DNA from: Leisingera caerulea DSM 24564
GTDB taxonomy: Bacteria; Pseudomonadota; Alphaproteobacteria; Rhodobacterales; Rhodobacteraceae
Reading direction: 5' to 3'
Length of the DNA: 64,000 nucleotides
Assembly (NCBI RefSeq): GCF_000473325.1
Contig: NZ_AXBI01000020.1
Span: 434,001 to 498,000 of the forward strand
The position numbers and the translations under genes are program-made. Under the pieces are notes generated by a model. It made no database searches. It saw nothing but the letters and a program-made list of their open reading frames with translations, and was not told the origin of the DNA. Of this stretch, positions 8,323-17,837 are shown piece by piece; position 1 is the stretch's first letter; the number at the start of each line of letters is the position of its first letter.

Positions 8323-9767
8323 TGCAAGTCCCCTTCCTCACGATGCCGCACAATGCGCCTGCGCAAACCGCACCAGCCGCCTCATCGAGCGGGTTTGAAC
8401 GTGTCCTCAACGCCGCATCGGATACAGACCCCCTGCCGGTCGCACAGGACGAGAAGCGCCCGGACGGGGATGGCGTGCCGGATGATCAGAAGGCGCCACC
8501 TGAAGAGCTCCCCCAGCCCGAAGACCTCCCGGCCGGCAATGCAGGCGGATCGGAACTTCCGGAACCGGAGGCGGCATCTGCCGGCGGCATAGAGCAAGCG
8601 CTCACTGCGCGAAATGATCCATTGCCGCAGGGCGAGCCTATTGAGGCAGTCGAAGACGCTGCTCGCGGTGAGGATATTCCCGTGTCCGTCCCCTTCAGTC
8701 CAGAAGCGGTGGCCGAACCGGCTGAGGCGGTGATTGCGGTCGGGGATGATCGCGAAGCCGCCGTTATCCCCGATGCGGATGCGGCGGCGCCCGTTGTTGC
8801 CCATGACGTTCAGTCTTTGAATGTGCGGCCGGTTGAACCTGCTCAGGACCATGAGGCTGGCTTGGCTGAGGCTGCAGCTGTGCAAGATACCGGGGCAGAA
8901 GAGGTTGTACCGGTCCAGGCCGGATCTGTGCCTGCTGCAGCCGGGGCATCTGAGGTGCATAATGCGTCGCAGCCCGGCCAAGCCCAGGCCGTATCCGGCC
9001 CCGGCAATGCGGCCATTGAGGCTGGCCTTCAGGCCCCGGCCAAGAGCCCTGATGCGGTCGGCCAGCGCGCCCTGACTGCTGGTGCCGCCCAACCGTCATC
9101 CTTTGACCGGATGGTGGATGATGCGGGCGGCAAGGGCAGCGCGCCGGAGCGGGAGATTGTAGAGGTGCGAACCGCGGGAGCGGCGAAGCCGTTACAATCC
9201 CTGCAAGCCGCATCCGCCGCTGCCTCCGGCCCCCAGTTGCAGGATACGACCATTCTTCCCCAGCAGATGCGGCTTGCGGCCGTGCAGACGGCAATGAGCC
9301 CGGAAGCCCCGCAACCGGCACCCCAGCCCAATTCCCCAATCGTGCGCCAGGTCGTTGATCAGCTGGTCCAAATTCCCACTGAGACAGGCACCGCAACGAT
9401 CCGGCTGAAGCCGCACGGCATGGGCGTCATCGAGATTTCGGTGGATCGGGCGGCCGATGGCCGCCTTGAAGTGGATATGCGCGTTCAGAACCCTCTGGTG
9501 CTGGAGGCAATGCGCAATGAGCGGAGCGCGATTTCCCATCTCTTCCAGCCTTCCGGAGGCAACAGCGGGGGGTCTCTCAACATGGACCTCTTCCAGCCCG
9601 GCACCGGGCGGGGCGGCCAAGGCCAGCAGCAGGGTCAGACGCCGCGCACCGCTGACGGCTCAAGCGAAGGCCCGGACCGGGCGGAGAGCCTGGACAATTC
9701 CGGGCCAGACGATAATGCGCCGCGCAGCCAGGCCCGGTCCGCGGGCGGACTTAACATCCTGACATAA
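8322..9767 (+). CDS. fliK: Flagellar hook-length control protein FliK
   Basis: 481 aa. The first ~330 residues are low-complexity, rich in Ala, Pro, Glu and Gln. The C-terminal hook-length domain is recognisable: VDQLVQIPTETGTATIRLKP, GMGVIEISVDRAADGRLEVD, VQNPLVLEAMRNERSAISH. This architecture (disordered ruler plus compact C-domain) is typical of FliK, which measures hook length and switches export specificity. The ATG overlaps the sigma-factor stop (ATGA). Confidence 0.88.
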   Translation: MQVPFLTMPHNAPAQTAPAASSSGFERVLNAASDTDPLPVAQDEKRPDGDGVPDDQKAPPEELPQPEDLPAGNAGGSELPEPEAASAGGIEQALTARNDPLPQGEPIEAVEDAARGEDIPVSVPFSPEAVAEPAEAVIAVGDDREAAVIPDADAAAPVVAHDVQSLNVRPVEPAQDHEAGLAEAAAVQDTGAEEVVPVQAGSVPAAAGASEVHNASQPGQAQAVSGPGNAAIEAGLQAPAKSPDAVGQRALTAGAAQPSSFDRMVDDAGGKGSAPEREIVEVRTAGAAKPLQSLQAASAAASGPQLQDTTILPQQMRLAAVQTAMSPEAPQPAPQPNSPIVRQVVDQLVQIPTETGTATIRLKPHGMGVIEISVDRAADGRLEVDMRVQNPLVLEAMRNERSAISHLFQPSGGNSGGSLNMDLFQPGTGRGGQGQQQGQTPRTADGSSEGPDRAESLDNSGPDDNAPRSQARSAGGLNILT

Positions 9768-9777
9768 GGGGGTTCCC

Positions 9778-10434
9778 ATGAGCATCAGCTCCATTTCCAA
9801 TGCCTCGGTGGCACCGGCCTCCGATGGATCACTCTCGAAGCTTTCCGAAGATTATGAGACATTCCTCGGCTTGCTTGTTGCCCAGATCAAGAACCAGGAC
9901 CCTCTGGAGCCCATGGACCCGACGCAGTTCGTGTCCCAGATCGCGACTTTGACCCAGGTTGAGCAATCTGTGAAAACCAACTCCCAGCTGGAGCAGCTGC
10001 GGTCCACGCTCGCCCTGACGGCTTCGATGTCTGAGGCGTCTTTGATCGGCCGGTCGGTCACTGTGCCCTCGAACAGCATTACTGTCGATGAGGCCGGGTC
10101 GCCGGTCAGCTTCAGTTACGAGATCGAAGGCGAGGCGGCATCAGTGACCGCGATCATCAGCGATGCCGAAGGCAACGTCCTGCGCATGATCGAGGGGCTC
10201 CCGGGGGAGGGCGGGAAGCTGAATTCTGTCACCTGGGATGGCTACGATGCACAGGGTGCCCCGATCGGTGCGGGCACCTACACCATCTCGCTTGCGGCAG
10301 AAGGCGCGTCCGGCGGGTACAACACCTATATCCGCGACACCGTGACATCTGTTTCCTACGTCGCCGGTGAGCAGCTCCTGAACCTGGCCATGGGCGGATC
10401 CGCCAGCAGTGGGGATATCGTCAAGATCGAATGA
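9778..10434 (+). CDS. flgD: Flagellar hook scaffold FlgD
   Basis: 218 aa with the FlgD N-terminal motif YETFLGLLVAQIKNQDPLEP then MDPTQFVSQIATLTQVEQSV, followed by a Tudor/Fn3-like C-domain (VTWDGYDAQGAPIGAGTYTI). FlgD caps the growing hook. It lies 10 bp after fliK with a GGGGG-type ribosome site (AAGGGGGTTCCC). Confidence 0.94.
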   Translation: MSISSISNASVAPASDGSLSKLSEDYETFLGLLVAQIKNQDPLEPMDPTQFVSQIATLTQVEQSVKTNSQLEQLRSTLALTASMSEASLIGRSVTVPSNSITVDEAGSPVSFSYEIEGEAASVTAIISDAEGNVLRMIEGLPGEGGKLNSVTWDGYDAQGAPIGAGTYTISLAAEGASGGYNTYIRDTVTSVSYVAGEQLLNLAMGGSASSGDIVKIE

Positions 10435-10449
10435 ATTGGCCGCACGAAT

Positions 10450-10506
10450 TTGCGAAAAACCGGATTGAACATTTCATTTGGGGCGGCTAGCCTCAAACTG
10501 CGAAAA
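10450..10506 (+). promoter_or_regulatory. Promoter region of the nrdHIEF operon with two motif copies
   Basis: TTGCGAAAAAC (10450-10460) lies just upstream of a candidate promoter TTGAAC (10465-10470), 17-bp spacer, TAGCCT (10488-10493). A second copy, TGCGAAAA (10499-10506), overlaps the expected transcription start. Two copies flanking the promoter core fit repression or DNA looping; this is inference. Confidence 0.5.
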
Positions 10507-10562
10507 GGGGAGTGAGCCGGTGCTTCGGCCCTCTCCGGACTGAAAGACCAAATGGATTGCCA

Positions 10563-10832
10563 ATGACCCAACAAACCTCCCCGGGGGATGCTTCCGTGTC
10601 CCCTGATCCAATCGTTACTGTCTATTCCCGTCCCGCCTGCGTGCAATGCGAAGCGACCAAGCGCGCGATGACGCAGAAGGGCATTGCCTTCACAGCTGTC
10701 GACCTGACGGACAATCCTGACGCCGAGGCTGCGGTAACCGCACTTGGCCATCGCAGCCTTCCCGTTGTTGTTGCCGGCAATGAGCATTGGTCCGGATTCC
10801 AGCCCGGACGCATCGCCGGCTTGCAGACGTAA
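10563..10832 (+). CDS. nrdH: Glutaredoxin-like NrdH-redoxin
   Basis: 89 aa from the ATG at 10563. A thioredoxin-fold start IVTVYSRPACVQCEATKRAM carries the redox CxxC (CVQC), and the end has the NrdH hallmarks LPVVVAGNEHWSGFQPGRI (WSGFRP-type substrate motif). NrdH supplies electrons to the class Ib reductase NrdEF. First gene of nrdH-nrdI-nrdE-x-nrdF. Confidence 0.94.
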   Translation: MTQQTSPGDASVSPDPIVTVYSRPACVQCEATKRAMTQKGIAFTAVDLTDNPDAEAAVTALGHRSLPVVVAGNEHWSGFQPGRIAGLQT

Positions 10833-10841
10833 GGCCCGGGC

Positions 10842-11273
10842 ATGCTGGGCATCGAGCAGGGCAAGATCGTCTACTGGAGCGGCAAGACCGGCAACACTGA
10901 GCGTTTTGTCTCCAAGATTGGCCTTCCCAGTATCCGGATCGCCAACCATGGGGATCCGGTGCGGGTCGAGGAGCCCTTCGTGCTCATCACGCCCACCTAC
11001 GCCGATGGCCTGGGCCGCGGCGCCATTCCGAAACCCGTTGATCGATTTCTCAATGCCCCCGGCAATCGCCGTTGGCTGCTGGGGGTGATCGGCGGCGGAA
11101 ATCGTAACTTCGGCCGGATGTTTGCGCAGGGTGCAACGGCCGTTTCCGTCAACTGCGGTGTGCCGGTCCTGCACCGGTTTGAGCTGGCAGGGATGCCTGC
11201 TGACGTCGACCGCGTAAGAGAAGGATTGATCAGGCTATGGACGGCTCAGTCGAAAACATCTTTGGCGGCGTAA
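10842..11273 (+). CDS. nrdI: Flavodoxin-like NrdI
   Basis: 143 aa with [15 protein letters not shown] (flavin phosphate loop), [20 protein letters not shown] and [17 protein letters not shown], matching NrdI. NrdI is an FMN protein that generates the oxidant for the manganese-tyrosyl radical cofactor of NrdF. It starts 9 bp after nrdH and its end overlaps nrdE by 37 bp. Confidence 0.94.
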   Translation: MLGIEQGKIVYWSGKTGNTERFVSKIGLPSIRIANHGDPVRVEEPFVLITPTYADGLGRGAIPKPVDRFLNAPGNRRWLLGVIGGGNRNFGRMFAQGATAVSVNCGVPVLHRFELAGMPADVDRVREGLIRLWTAQSKTSLAA

Positions 11274-13414
11274 GCGAGGATTTCTACTCGCTCAACGCCC
11301 GCCTGAAATTCACCGATCCGGACGGCAATGTCGACTTCGACGCTGACCGGCGCGCGGTGCGGCAATACTTCCTGGAGCACGTCAACCAGAACACGGTCTT
11401 CTTCCATTCGCTGGAGGAAAAACTGAACTACCTGGTCGATGAGGGCTACTACGAGAAAGAGGTCCTGGATCTCTACCCGTTCTCGTTCCTCGAGAAGATC
11501 TGGGACGCGGCCTTCGCCCATAAATTCCGCTTCCCGACCCTCATGGGGGCCTACAAGTATTACCGCTCCTATACGCTGAAGACGCGTGACGGCAAACGCT
11601 ACCTGGAGCGTTTCGAAGACCGCATCTGCATGGTTGCGCTTGGACTGGCGCGTGGCGACCAGGATTTCGCGATGACTCTGATGCGGGAGATGATCTCGGG
11701 CCGCTACCAGCCGGCGACGCCGACCTTCCTCAACACCGGCAAGAAAAGCCGCGGCGAGCTGGTCTCCTGCTTCCTTCTGCGCATCGAAGACAACATGGAA
11801 TCCATCGCGCGGGGCATCAACTCGGCGCTGCAGCTGTCCAAGCGCGGCGGCGGCGTAGCCCTGAACCTGACCAACCTGCGCGAGGAAGGGGCGCCGATCA
11901 AGGGCATCGAAGGCCAGTGCGCCGGTGTGATTCCGGTGATGAAGCTTCTGGAAGACAGCTTCTCCTACGCAAATCAGCTTGGCGCGCGGCCCGGCGCAGG
12001 CGCGGCCTATCTCAGCGTCCACCATCCGGATATCCTCAGGTTCCTGGACACCAAGCGTGAGAATGCGGATGAGAAGATCCGGATCAAGACCCTGTCCCTT
12101 GGTCTCGTGATCACCGATGTTTTCATGCAGGTGGCCAAGCGCAATGGCGATGTCTACCTGTTCTCTCCGCATGACGTCCAAAAGGTCTATGGCTGCGGCA
12201 TGACCGAGATCTCCGTCACCGAGAAATACGACGAGATGGTGGCAGACGACCGGATCCGCAAAACCAAGGTCCGGGCCCGCAAGATCCTGGAGATCGCCGC
12301 CGCCATCCAGGCTGAAAGCGGCTACCCCTACATCGTGTTCGAGGACACGGTAAACCGCGCCAACCCGGTGGATGGCCGCGTGACCATGTCCAATCTCTGT
12401 ACGGAAGTCCTGCAGGTCTCCACGCCTTCGTCTTTCACGGAAGATCTGGGCTATGAAGACACCGGCCACGATATCTCCTGCAACCTTGGCTCGCAGAACA
12501 TCGCCAAGATGATGGATGGCGGGGATCTGGGAGCACCAACCCGGGCGGCGATCTTTGCCCTGACCGCCGTGAGCGAGATGAGTGCGATCGACGCTGTCCC
12601 GTCGGTGCGCCGCGGGAATGACGCGATGCACGCGATCGGGCTCGGCCAGATGAACCTGCACGGCTTTCTGGCGCGCGAAGGCATTCGCTATGACAGCCCG
12701 GAAGCGGTTGAGTTCACCAGCTGCTATTTCGCTGCAATCACCCATCATGCGATCTCGGCATCCAATGAGCTGGCACAGCAGCGCGGCCGCGCCTTTCTGG
12801 GCTTTGAAAAGAGCACCTATGCGGATGGCAGCTTCTTCGAGAAGTATGTGACCCGTGACTGGCTGCCGGCGTCGGACCGGGTGCGTGACCTGTTTGCCAA
12901 ACACGGTGTGCAGCTTCCGGCACGCGCAGACTGGGAGGCGCTCAAGGAGCGCGTCATGCAGCACGGCATCTACAATGCCTACCTGCAGGCAATCGCGCCG
13001 ACAGGGTCGATCTCCTACATCAACCACTCGACCTCCGCGATCCATCCGGCTCCGCAGCTGATTGAGAACCGCAAGGAAGGGAAGACCGGACTGATCTACA
13101 TCCCGGCGCCGTTCCTGAGCAATGAGAACATGGCCACCTACGGCGATGCCTATTCGATCGGCTGGAAGGCAATCGTAGACGTCTATGCCGCCGCCACCGA
13201 GCATATCGACCAGGGCGCCGCAATGACGCTGTTCTTCACGCGCAACATTGATGACGGGCAGGGCGGCCGCAGGCCGATCACGACCCGCGACATCAACAAG
13301 GCGCAGATCTACGCCTACACCAAGGGGATCAAGACGATCTATTACATCCGCATGAGCGACGACAAGCTCGAGGGGATGGATGATCAGGCCGTCTGTGAAT
13401 CCTGTTCCATCTGA
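11237..13414 (+). CDS. nrdE: Class Ib ribonucleotide reductase, alpha subunit NrdE
   Basis: 725 aa, the size of class Ib alpha chains, and lacking the long N-terminal ATP-cone of NrdA. Visible family motifs include [20 protein letters not shown] (active-site cysteine region), [37 protein letters not shown] (NxCxE radical site), [29 protein letters not shown], and the C-terminal redox tail CESCSI. Makes dNDPs from NDPs with NrdF. The long opposite-strand open frame here is a GC-rich shadow. Confidence 0.97.
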   Translation: MDGSVENIFGGVSEDFYSLNARLKFTDPDGNVDFDADRRAVRQYFLEHVNQNTVFFHSLEEKLNYLVDEGYYEKEVLDLYPFSFLEKIWDAAFAHKFRFPTLMGAYKYYRSYTLKTRDGKRYLERFEDRICMVALGLARGDQDFAMTLMREMISGRYQPATPTFLNTGKKSRGELVSCFLLRIEDNMESIARGINSALQLSKRGGGVALNLTNLREEGAPIKGIEGQCAGVIPVMKLLEDSFSYANQLGARPGAGAAYLSVHHPDILRFLDTKRENADEKIRIKTLSLGLVITDVFMQVAKRNGDVYLFSPHDVQKVYGCGMTEISVTEKYDEMVADDRIRKTKVRARKILEIAAAIQAESGYPYIVFEDTVNRANPVDGRVTMSNLCTEVLQVSTPSSFTEDLGYEDTGHDISCNLGSQNIAKMMDGGDLGAPTRAAIFALTAVSEMSAIDAVPSVRRGNDAMHAIGLGQMNLHGFLAREGIRYDSPEAVEFTSCYFAAITHHAISASNELAQQRGRAFLGFEKSTYADGSFFEKYVTRDWLPASDRVRDLFAKHGVQLPARADWEALKERVMQHGIYNAYLQAIAPTGSISYINHSTSAIHPAPQLIENRKEGKTGLIYIPAPFLSNENMATYGDAYSIGWKAIVDVYAAATEHIDQGAAMTLFFTRNIDDGQGGRRPITTRDINKAQIYAYTKGIKTIYYIRMSDDKLEGMDDQAVCESCSI

Positions 13415-13424
13415 GGGGCTTGCC

Positions 13425-13844
13425 ATGATCAAACACGGAAACCTCGAAATCGCTGAACTGATCAGCAAAGGCATGGCCCGCTTTCCCGGCGGGCCGCCGA
13501 AGTGCCCTTTCCTTGAACCCCTTGCCGACCGCATTGCGCGCATTGCGGAAACCAAGGATGCCGCCGAGCGCGACGGTGCGGTAAGTGCGCTGATCCTGTC
13601 CCTGAGGGGAACGGAGGATGCCACCTACCTGCACAACACGCCGGTTCAGCAATTGGGGGAGGAGCTGATTGAGGCGGCTTCCGCATACGTGGATGCGTGC
13701 CTGGAGGATGGGCATACCCTTGCTCTTGGCCCCCGCATCACCCTTCGTGCTGCGCACAATCGGCTGCAGGCCGTCTATGCGGCGTTCGTTCAGCCCGAAG
13801 CGCTTGCGGAGCCTGAAGAGGCGAGCAGCGCGCCCTCACCCTGA
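13425..13844 (+). CDS. Unknown helical protein between nrdE and nrdF
   Basis: 139 aa from the ATG at 13425, which has a GAGGGG ribosome site; the frame also extends back into nrdE. No recognised domain; mostly helical, with PPKCPFLEPLADRIARIAET and GPRITLRAAHNRLQAVYAAF. It sits 10 bp after nrdE and 62 bp before nrdF, so it is co-transcribed with the reductase. Such an insertion is not part of the usual nrdHIEF layout. Confidence 0.65.
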   Translation: MIKHGNLEIAELISKGMARFPGGPPKCPFLEPLADRIARIAETKDAAERDGAVSALILSLRGTEDATYLHNTPVQQLGEELIEAASAYVDACLEDGHTLALGPRITLRAAHNRLQAVYAAFVQPEALAEPEEASSAPSP

Positions 13845-13903
13845 ATTCCCCATTTACGATGACGCCAGGCCGCTCCGGCAGCCTCTTCCATCAGAGGATT
13901 TGA

Positions 13904-14875
<972 letters not shown>

Positions 14876-14882
14876 TCGAAGA

Positions 14883-14906
14883 GGGGAGCGCCGCAAGGTG
14901 CTCCCC
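14883..14906 (+). terminator. Hairpin after nrdF
   Basis: GGGGAGC (14883-14889) pairs with GCTCCCC (14900-14906) seven bases after the nrdF stop. No T-tract follows, so it may be a Rho-assisted end or an mRNA-stabilising hairpin. Confidence 0.4.
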
Positions 14907-14946
14907 GACTCACTTGCGGAGGCGGGGCCTGCGCCAAATCAGAAAA

Positions 14947-14988
14947 ATGCGAAAAAGTAACTGACAAAATATAAAATCTCGCTATGAT
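14947..14988 (+). promoter_or_regulatory. Promoter with motif copy upstream of 15031
   Basis: ATGCGAAAAAG (14947-14957) lies 3 bp upstream of CTGACA (14961-14966); a 16-bp spacer leads to TATGAT (14983-14988). This is one of the better sigma-70-like promoters in the window. An alternative reading with ATGCGA as -35 gives TATAAA after 17 bp. Confidence 0.6.
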
Positions 14989-15030
14989 CTGTTCAGCCCG
15001 TTTATTTGGGCGCTCGATTGGAGTGACAAG

Positions 15031-15420
15031 ATGATTGAAAATACTGCGGCGCCTGTGCGCCACAGGCAGCAGCCAGCGGGTCATGAGGTCCGGCCTGGCA
15101 ACGGCAATCGTTGCAGCGGCTGCCTGGGCCCCGGAGGCCAGGAAAGTCTTCTGAAGCTGCGCCTCGAATTCCCTGACATCCATTTCCTGTCCGATACCGG
15201 CCGCTGCGGAAAATGCGAAAAAGTATGCGACGTGTATGACCTCGCGTTTCTCCTTCTTCTGCGCTGGCACGGATGCTTGCGCAGCAAGGGCAGCGCCGGC
15301 CTTGCTGCGGCTTATCCGGTCCGCCGTTTGCGGTGTGCAGATCCCGCGACTGCCCCCGTTATGTCTCCTGGTGAAATCCGAAAGCGTGAAGTCCTGCGCC
15401 GGCTGAGGGCGGCTGATTGA
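15031..15420 (+). CDS. Doubtful small cysteine-rich protein
   Basis: 129 aa. Evidence for: a good promoter at 14961-14988, a GGAG ribosome site in GATTGGAGTGAC identical to that before the gene at 15731, and an ATGA overlap with the following XRE gene. It has CSGC and CGKCEKVC clusters that could bind zinc. Evidence against: unusual composition, no recognised domain, and an internal copy of the promoter-like motif (15213-15223). It may be a real leader gene or a decayed one. Confidence 0.4.
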   Translation: MIENTAAPVRHRQQPAGHEVRPGNGNRCSGCLGPGGQESLLKLRLEFPDIHFLSDTGRCGKCEKVCDVYDLAFLLLLRWHGCLRSKGSAGLAAAYPVRRLRCADPATAPVMSPGEIRKREVLRRLRAAD

Positions 15421-15638
15421 TGGGGCAGCAGGTGGAGATTTCGAAGATTGGCAACCTCGTCCGCCTGGAGAGGCAGCGCCGGGGTCTGACGCAGCAGACA
15501 TTGGCGGACATGGCCTCTGTCAGCAAAGGCCGGGTTGAAGCGATTGAGAATGGCCGCTGCCTCGACATGGGGCTTGGCACCGTGAGCGCGGTCATCTCGG
15601 CGCTGGGGTTTCACCTCTGCGTGCTTCGGCCGGAGTAG
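15420..15638 (+). CDS. XRE-family helix-turn-helix regulator (HipB-like)
   Basis: 72 aa, essentially one Cro/C1-type HTH: IGNLVRLERQRRGLTQQTLA then DMASVSKGRVEAIENGRC, with a GLGTVSAVISALGFHLCVL tail as in short HipB-like antitoxins or repressors. No HipA-like toxin is adjacent. Translationally coupled to 15031-15420. It is one of the few local candidates for a repressor that could bind the repeated motif, but nothing here proves it. Confidence 0.82.
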   Translation: MGQQVEISKIGNLVRLERQRRGLTQQTLADMASVSKGRVEAIENGRCLDMGLGTVSAVISALGFHLCVLRPE

Positions 15639-15664
15639 CTGAAAACGTCTATTTTGTCCAGTAA

Positions 15665-15728
15665 ATTTCGCATTTTCACGATCACGTCATACAGTCTGGC
15701 GAAGTGCGAAAATAGTGATTGGAGTGAC
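15665..15728 (+). promoter_or_regulatory. Motif pair and conserved leader before the lysozyme-like gene
   Basis: ATTTCGCAT (15665-15673) and GTGCGAAAAT (15704-15713) face each other. The 12-mer GATTGGAGTGAC (15717-15728) containing the ribosome site is identical to one at 15016-15027. This indicates a duplicated promoter/leader cassette. Confidence 0.45.
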
Positions 15729-15730
15729 CG

Positions 15731-16393
15731 ATGCTGAGGACGACCCTGCTATCTCTAACCGTTTGCGCCGGAGCTGCAGCAGCAAACGCGGAGGCCGGGT
15801 TTCAACCGGTAAACGATCGCCCCTTCCTGGACCTGATCGGTGAAATCGAAGGTCCGGACGGCTATGACGATATTGTCCTGGATGCACCGCTGCAGCCGCC
15901 GCGGCCGATCACACAGATGACCATCAATGAGGTCCTGGAATACCAGAGGGCGCTGCAGTTGGAGGGCTCGCATTCATCCGCAGTAGGGCGGTACCAGTTC
16001 ATCCGCAAGACGCTGGCCTATATGGTCGACAAGTATGAGATCGATGGAGATCAGCTGTTCGGCAAGGTCATGCAGGATTCATTGGCCCGGCGGATGATGG
16101 TGAAATGCGACTTCTACGAGGCTGATGCGAGTGAGAGCCGGGTGGGAAATTGCCTGGCCAGGGCCTGGGCGTCGCTGCCAATGATGTCCGGCGAGAAAGC
16201 CGGTCAATCCTACTATGGAGAGGTTGGCACAAACAAAGCGCATGCGACCAGGAGCGAGGTCCTGGTGGCCTTGCGGCAGCGGTTCGCTGAAGATCCTCTT
16301 CCGGAATATGAGGTGGCCTCCAATGACCCCCTGCCGGTGATCCGAAATACCAGGGGCTCAAAGGTCGCGGACCGCATTCCGCTGGAGCCGTGA
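15731..16393 (+). CDS. Exported lysozyme-like muramidase (GH104-like)
   Basis: 220 aa: signal peptide (cleavage near ANAEA, residue 20), then PFLDLIGEIEGPDGYDDIV with a candidate catalytic glutamate, MTINEVLEYQRALQLEGSHS and SAVGRYQFIRKTLAYMVDKY. The order glutamate, then MT-EV-QR, then S-AVGRYQ-I--TL, is that of lambda-endolysin-like (GH104) and related muramidases. It would cut peptidoglycan in the periplasm, possibly to let a flagellum or transfer apparatus through. The C-terminal ~60 residues match nothing I recognise. Confidence 0.75.
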   Translation: MLRTTLLSLTVCAGAAAANAEAGFQPVNDRPFLDLIGEIEGPDGYDDIVLDAPLQPPRPITQMTINEVLEYQRALQLEGSHSSAVGRYQFIRKTLAYMVDKYEIDGDQLFGKVMQDSLARRMMVKCDFYEADASESRVGNCLARAWASLPMMSGEKAGQSYYGEVGTNKAHATRSEVLVALRQRFAEDPLPEYEVASNDPLPVIRNTRGSKVADRIPLEP

Positions 16394-16419
16394 ATTATGT
16401 GAATATCTGAAGGTGTGGT

Positions 16420-16448
16420 CTGATATTCGCATTGAATTCGGATATGCT
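16420..16448 (+). promoter_or_regulatory. Promoter of the OmpA-like gene with ATTCGCAT in the spacer
   Basis: CTGATA (16420-16425), 17-bp spacer, TATGCT (16443-16448). A short motif version TTCGCAT occupies the start of the spacer (16426-16432). Confidence 0.55.
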
Positions 16449-16476
16449 CGCCTCCAGTTGATCTTCGAAGGCAAGA

Positions 16477-17049
16477 ATGGAGCCGATAATGACCCTTGAT
16501 CCCTGCAAGACCGGCCGCAGGAGCTTTCTCACCGCTGCAGCTGCCGCGGGCCTTGTCGCCATGTCCGGCGCCGCTGTTGCAAGCTCGGAGCCGGTCGACC
16601 CCTGGGTGACCCGCGAGCTTTACACCTGGGAAAAGCACCGCCTGGCCACGCTGGCGGAGAAGCTGAACGACACGCTGGCCGATCTGCCGGTCGAAACCAG
16701 GGTTCTCCCCGGCCACCTGCGGGTCCGCATTCCGGCCAGCCTGGCCTATGTTCCCGGAAAAGATGCGCTGAACCCGGATGGGGTTGCAGTTCTGACACTC
16801 GTCGCTGAGAAGCTGGCCGATCAGAAGCGCGTCAGCGTGGAGATCGTGGGTCATCATGACACCCGCGCCAATGACTACGAAGCCTACGTCTTCACTCAGC
16901 GCCGGGCGGTCGCGGCCAAATCAGCATTGGAAAGCAGGGGGATTTCCCCGGCACGGCTCAAGGCCACCGGCCTGGGGATGAAGTTCCCCTTCACAGACGG
17001 CGGTTCCGCGGAAAATCAGCGGATCGAACTGATCATCCGGCCGGTCTGA
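16477..17049 (+). CDS. Tat-exported OmpA-like peptidoglycan-binding protein
   Basis: 190 aa (or 186 aa from the ATG at 16489; both starts have purine-rich sites). The N-terminus has a twin-arginine signal, GRRSFLTAAAAAGLVAMSGA. The C-terminal ~110 residues are an OmpA/MotB-type domain: LNPDGVAVLTLVAEKLADQK, VSVEIVGHHDTRANDYEAYV, TQRRAVAAKSALESRGI and ENQRIELIIRP. It would sit in the periplasm bound to the cell wall. A coupled zinc-ribbon gene starts 2 bp after its stop. Confidence 0.8.
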   Translation: MEPIMTLDPCKTGRRSFLTAAAAAGLVAMSGAAVASSEPVDPWVTRELYTWEKHRLATLAEKLNDTLADLPVETRVLPGHLRVRIPASLAYVPGKDALNPDGVAVLTLVAEKLADQKRVSVEIVGHHDTRANDYEAYVFTQRRAVAAKSALESRGISPARLKATGLGMKFPFTDGGSAENQRIELIIRPV

Positions 17050-17050
17050 C

Positions 17051-17308
17051 GTGAAGGGTGACAGCCTTCTGAGCCAGGGGCGCCGGACAGGCGCCCCGTC
17101 CGGTGCTTTCGAGGTCTGGGTTGAAGTCAGATGCTCGACCTGTCCGGAACAGATCGCGGGCGCATATGCCACCCGCAGCATCCCGCATCGTGAAATTGAG
17201 GAGGCTGGCCGCCGGGCGGGCGCCGTTCTTGTTGACGGCCGCTGGCTCTGCAGGTGCTGCGCCGGGAAGATCCTGGAGAGAAAAAGGGCCGCGCAGGGCC
17301 TAAAATGA
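17051..17308 (+). CDS. Small zinc-ribbon-like protein
   Basis: 85 aa from a GTG at 17051, directly after the OmpA-like stop. Two cysteine pairs, RCSTC and CRCC, about 40 residues apart suggest one bound zinc. No further domain. It is probably co-translated with the upstream gene. Confidence 0.55.
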   Translation: MKGDSLLSQGRRTGAPSGAFEVWVEVRCSTCPEQIAGAYATRSIPHREIEEAGRRAGAVLVDGRWLCRCCAGKILERKRAAQGLK

Positions 17309-17328
17309 GCTGCCATGCATTTGATCAA

Positions 17329-17357
17329 TTGAAGAGTGCTGGGCTAGCGCCTAGAAA
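17329..17357 (+). promoter_or_regulatory. Promoter of the HU gene
   Basis: TTGAAG (17329-17334), 17-bp spacer, TAGAAA (17352-17357). The leader that follows contains a small ACCGGG/CCCGGT hairpin and an AAAGGAGA ribosome site. Confidence 0.5.
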
Positions 17358-17433
17358 TTATCCATGAAACGAAGCGAAACCGGGCGCGACCCGGTCAGCA
17401 CAGAGGCCGGTTGAAATCCGGAAAGGAGACATC

Positions 17434-17718
17434 ATGAGCAACATGACCAAATCAGATTACGTAGGGGCGATTGCTGAAAAGGCAGGCGTGACGAAGGCCG
17501 AGGCGGAAAAGATCGTGAATGCGATCGACGAGGTGACCCGCGAGCAGGTTGCCGGCGGCGCGACTGTTCCGATCCCGGGCGTGGGTAAAGTCGCGGCGGT
17601 CGACAAGCCCGAGCGCACCATGCGCAACCCGGCCACTGGCGAGAACTTCGTCAAGGCCGCGCACAAGGCGCCGAAGGTCACCATCGGCAAGGCGCTGAAG
17701 GATGCGGTCAACGCCTGA
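17434..17718 (+). CDS. hup: HU-family DNA-binding protein
   Basis: 94 aa: MTKSDYVGAIAEKAGVTKAE start, VAGGATVPIPGVGKVAAVDK in the saddle region, and RTMRNPATGENFVKAAHKAP, the DNA-bending arm with the RNP motif. The family is certain; whether it is HU or a close relative is not. It would compact or bend DNA of the element or host. It has its own promoter and terminator, so it is a stand-alone unit. Confidence 0.93.
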   Translation: MSNMTKSDYVGAIAEKAGVTKAEAEKIVNAIDEVTREQVAGGATVPIPGVGKVAAVDKPERTMRNPATGENFVKAAHKAPKVTIGKALKDAVNA

Positions 17719-17741
17719 TCAGCCCGGATCTCAAGATGAGA

Positions 17742-17773
17742 AAGGCCCGCTGGCTTGCGGGCCTTCTTTTTTT
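17742..17773 (+). terminator. Intrinsic terminator of the HU gene
   Basis: AAGGCCCGC (17742-17750) pairs with GCGGGCCTT (17757-17765) over a 6-nt loop, followed by CTTTTTTT. Textbook Rho-independent form. Confidence 0.93.
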
Positions 17774-17837
17774 GGAGCGATGGCAATCGTATTTGCACGG
17801 TTGGATCGGAATACGCCTGCAAAGTGGCTTGTGCTGG

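Noticed and set aside
11246..13624. A 792-codon open frame on the reverse strand
   Set aside because: It lies antisense to nrdE and extends into the next gene. NrdE is certain from its motifs, and the reverse frame has no domain, signal or ribosome site. Long shadow frames are common at this GC content.
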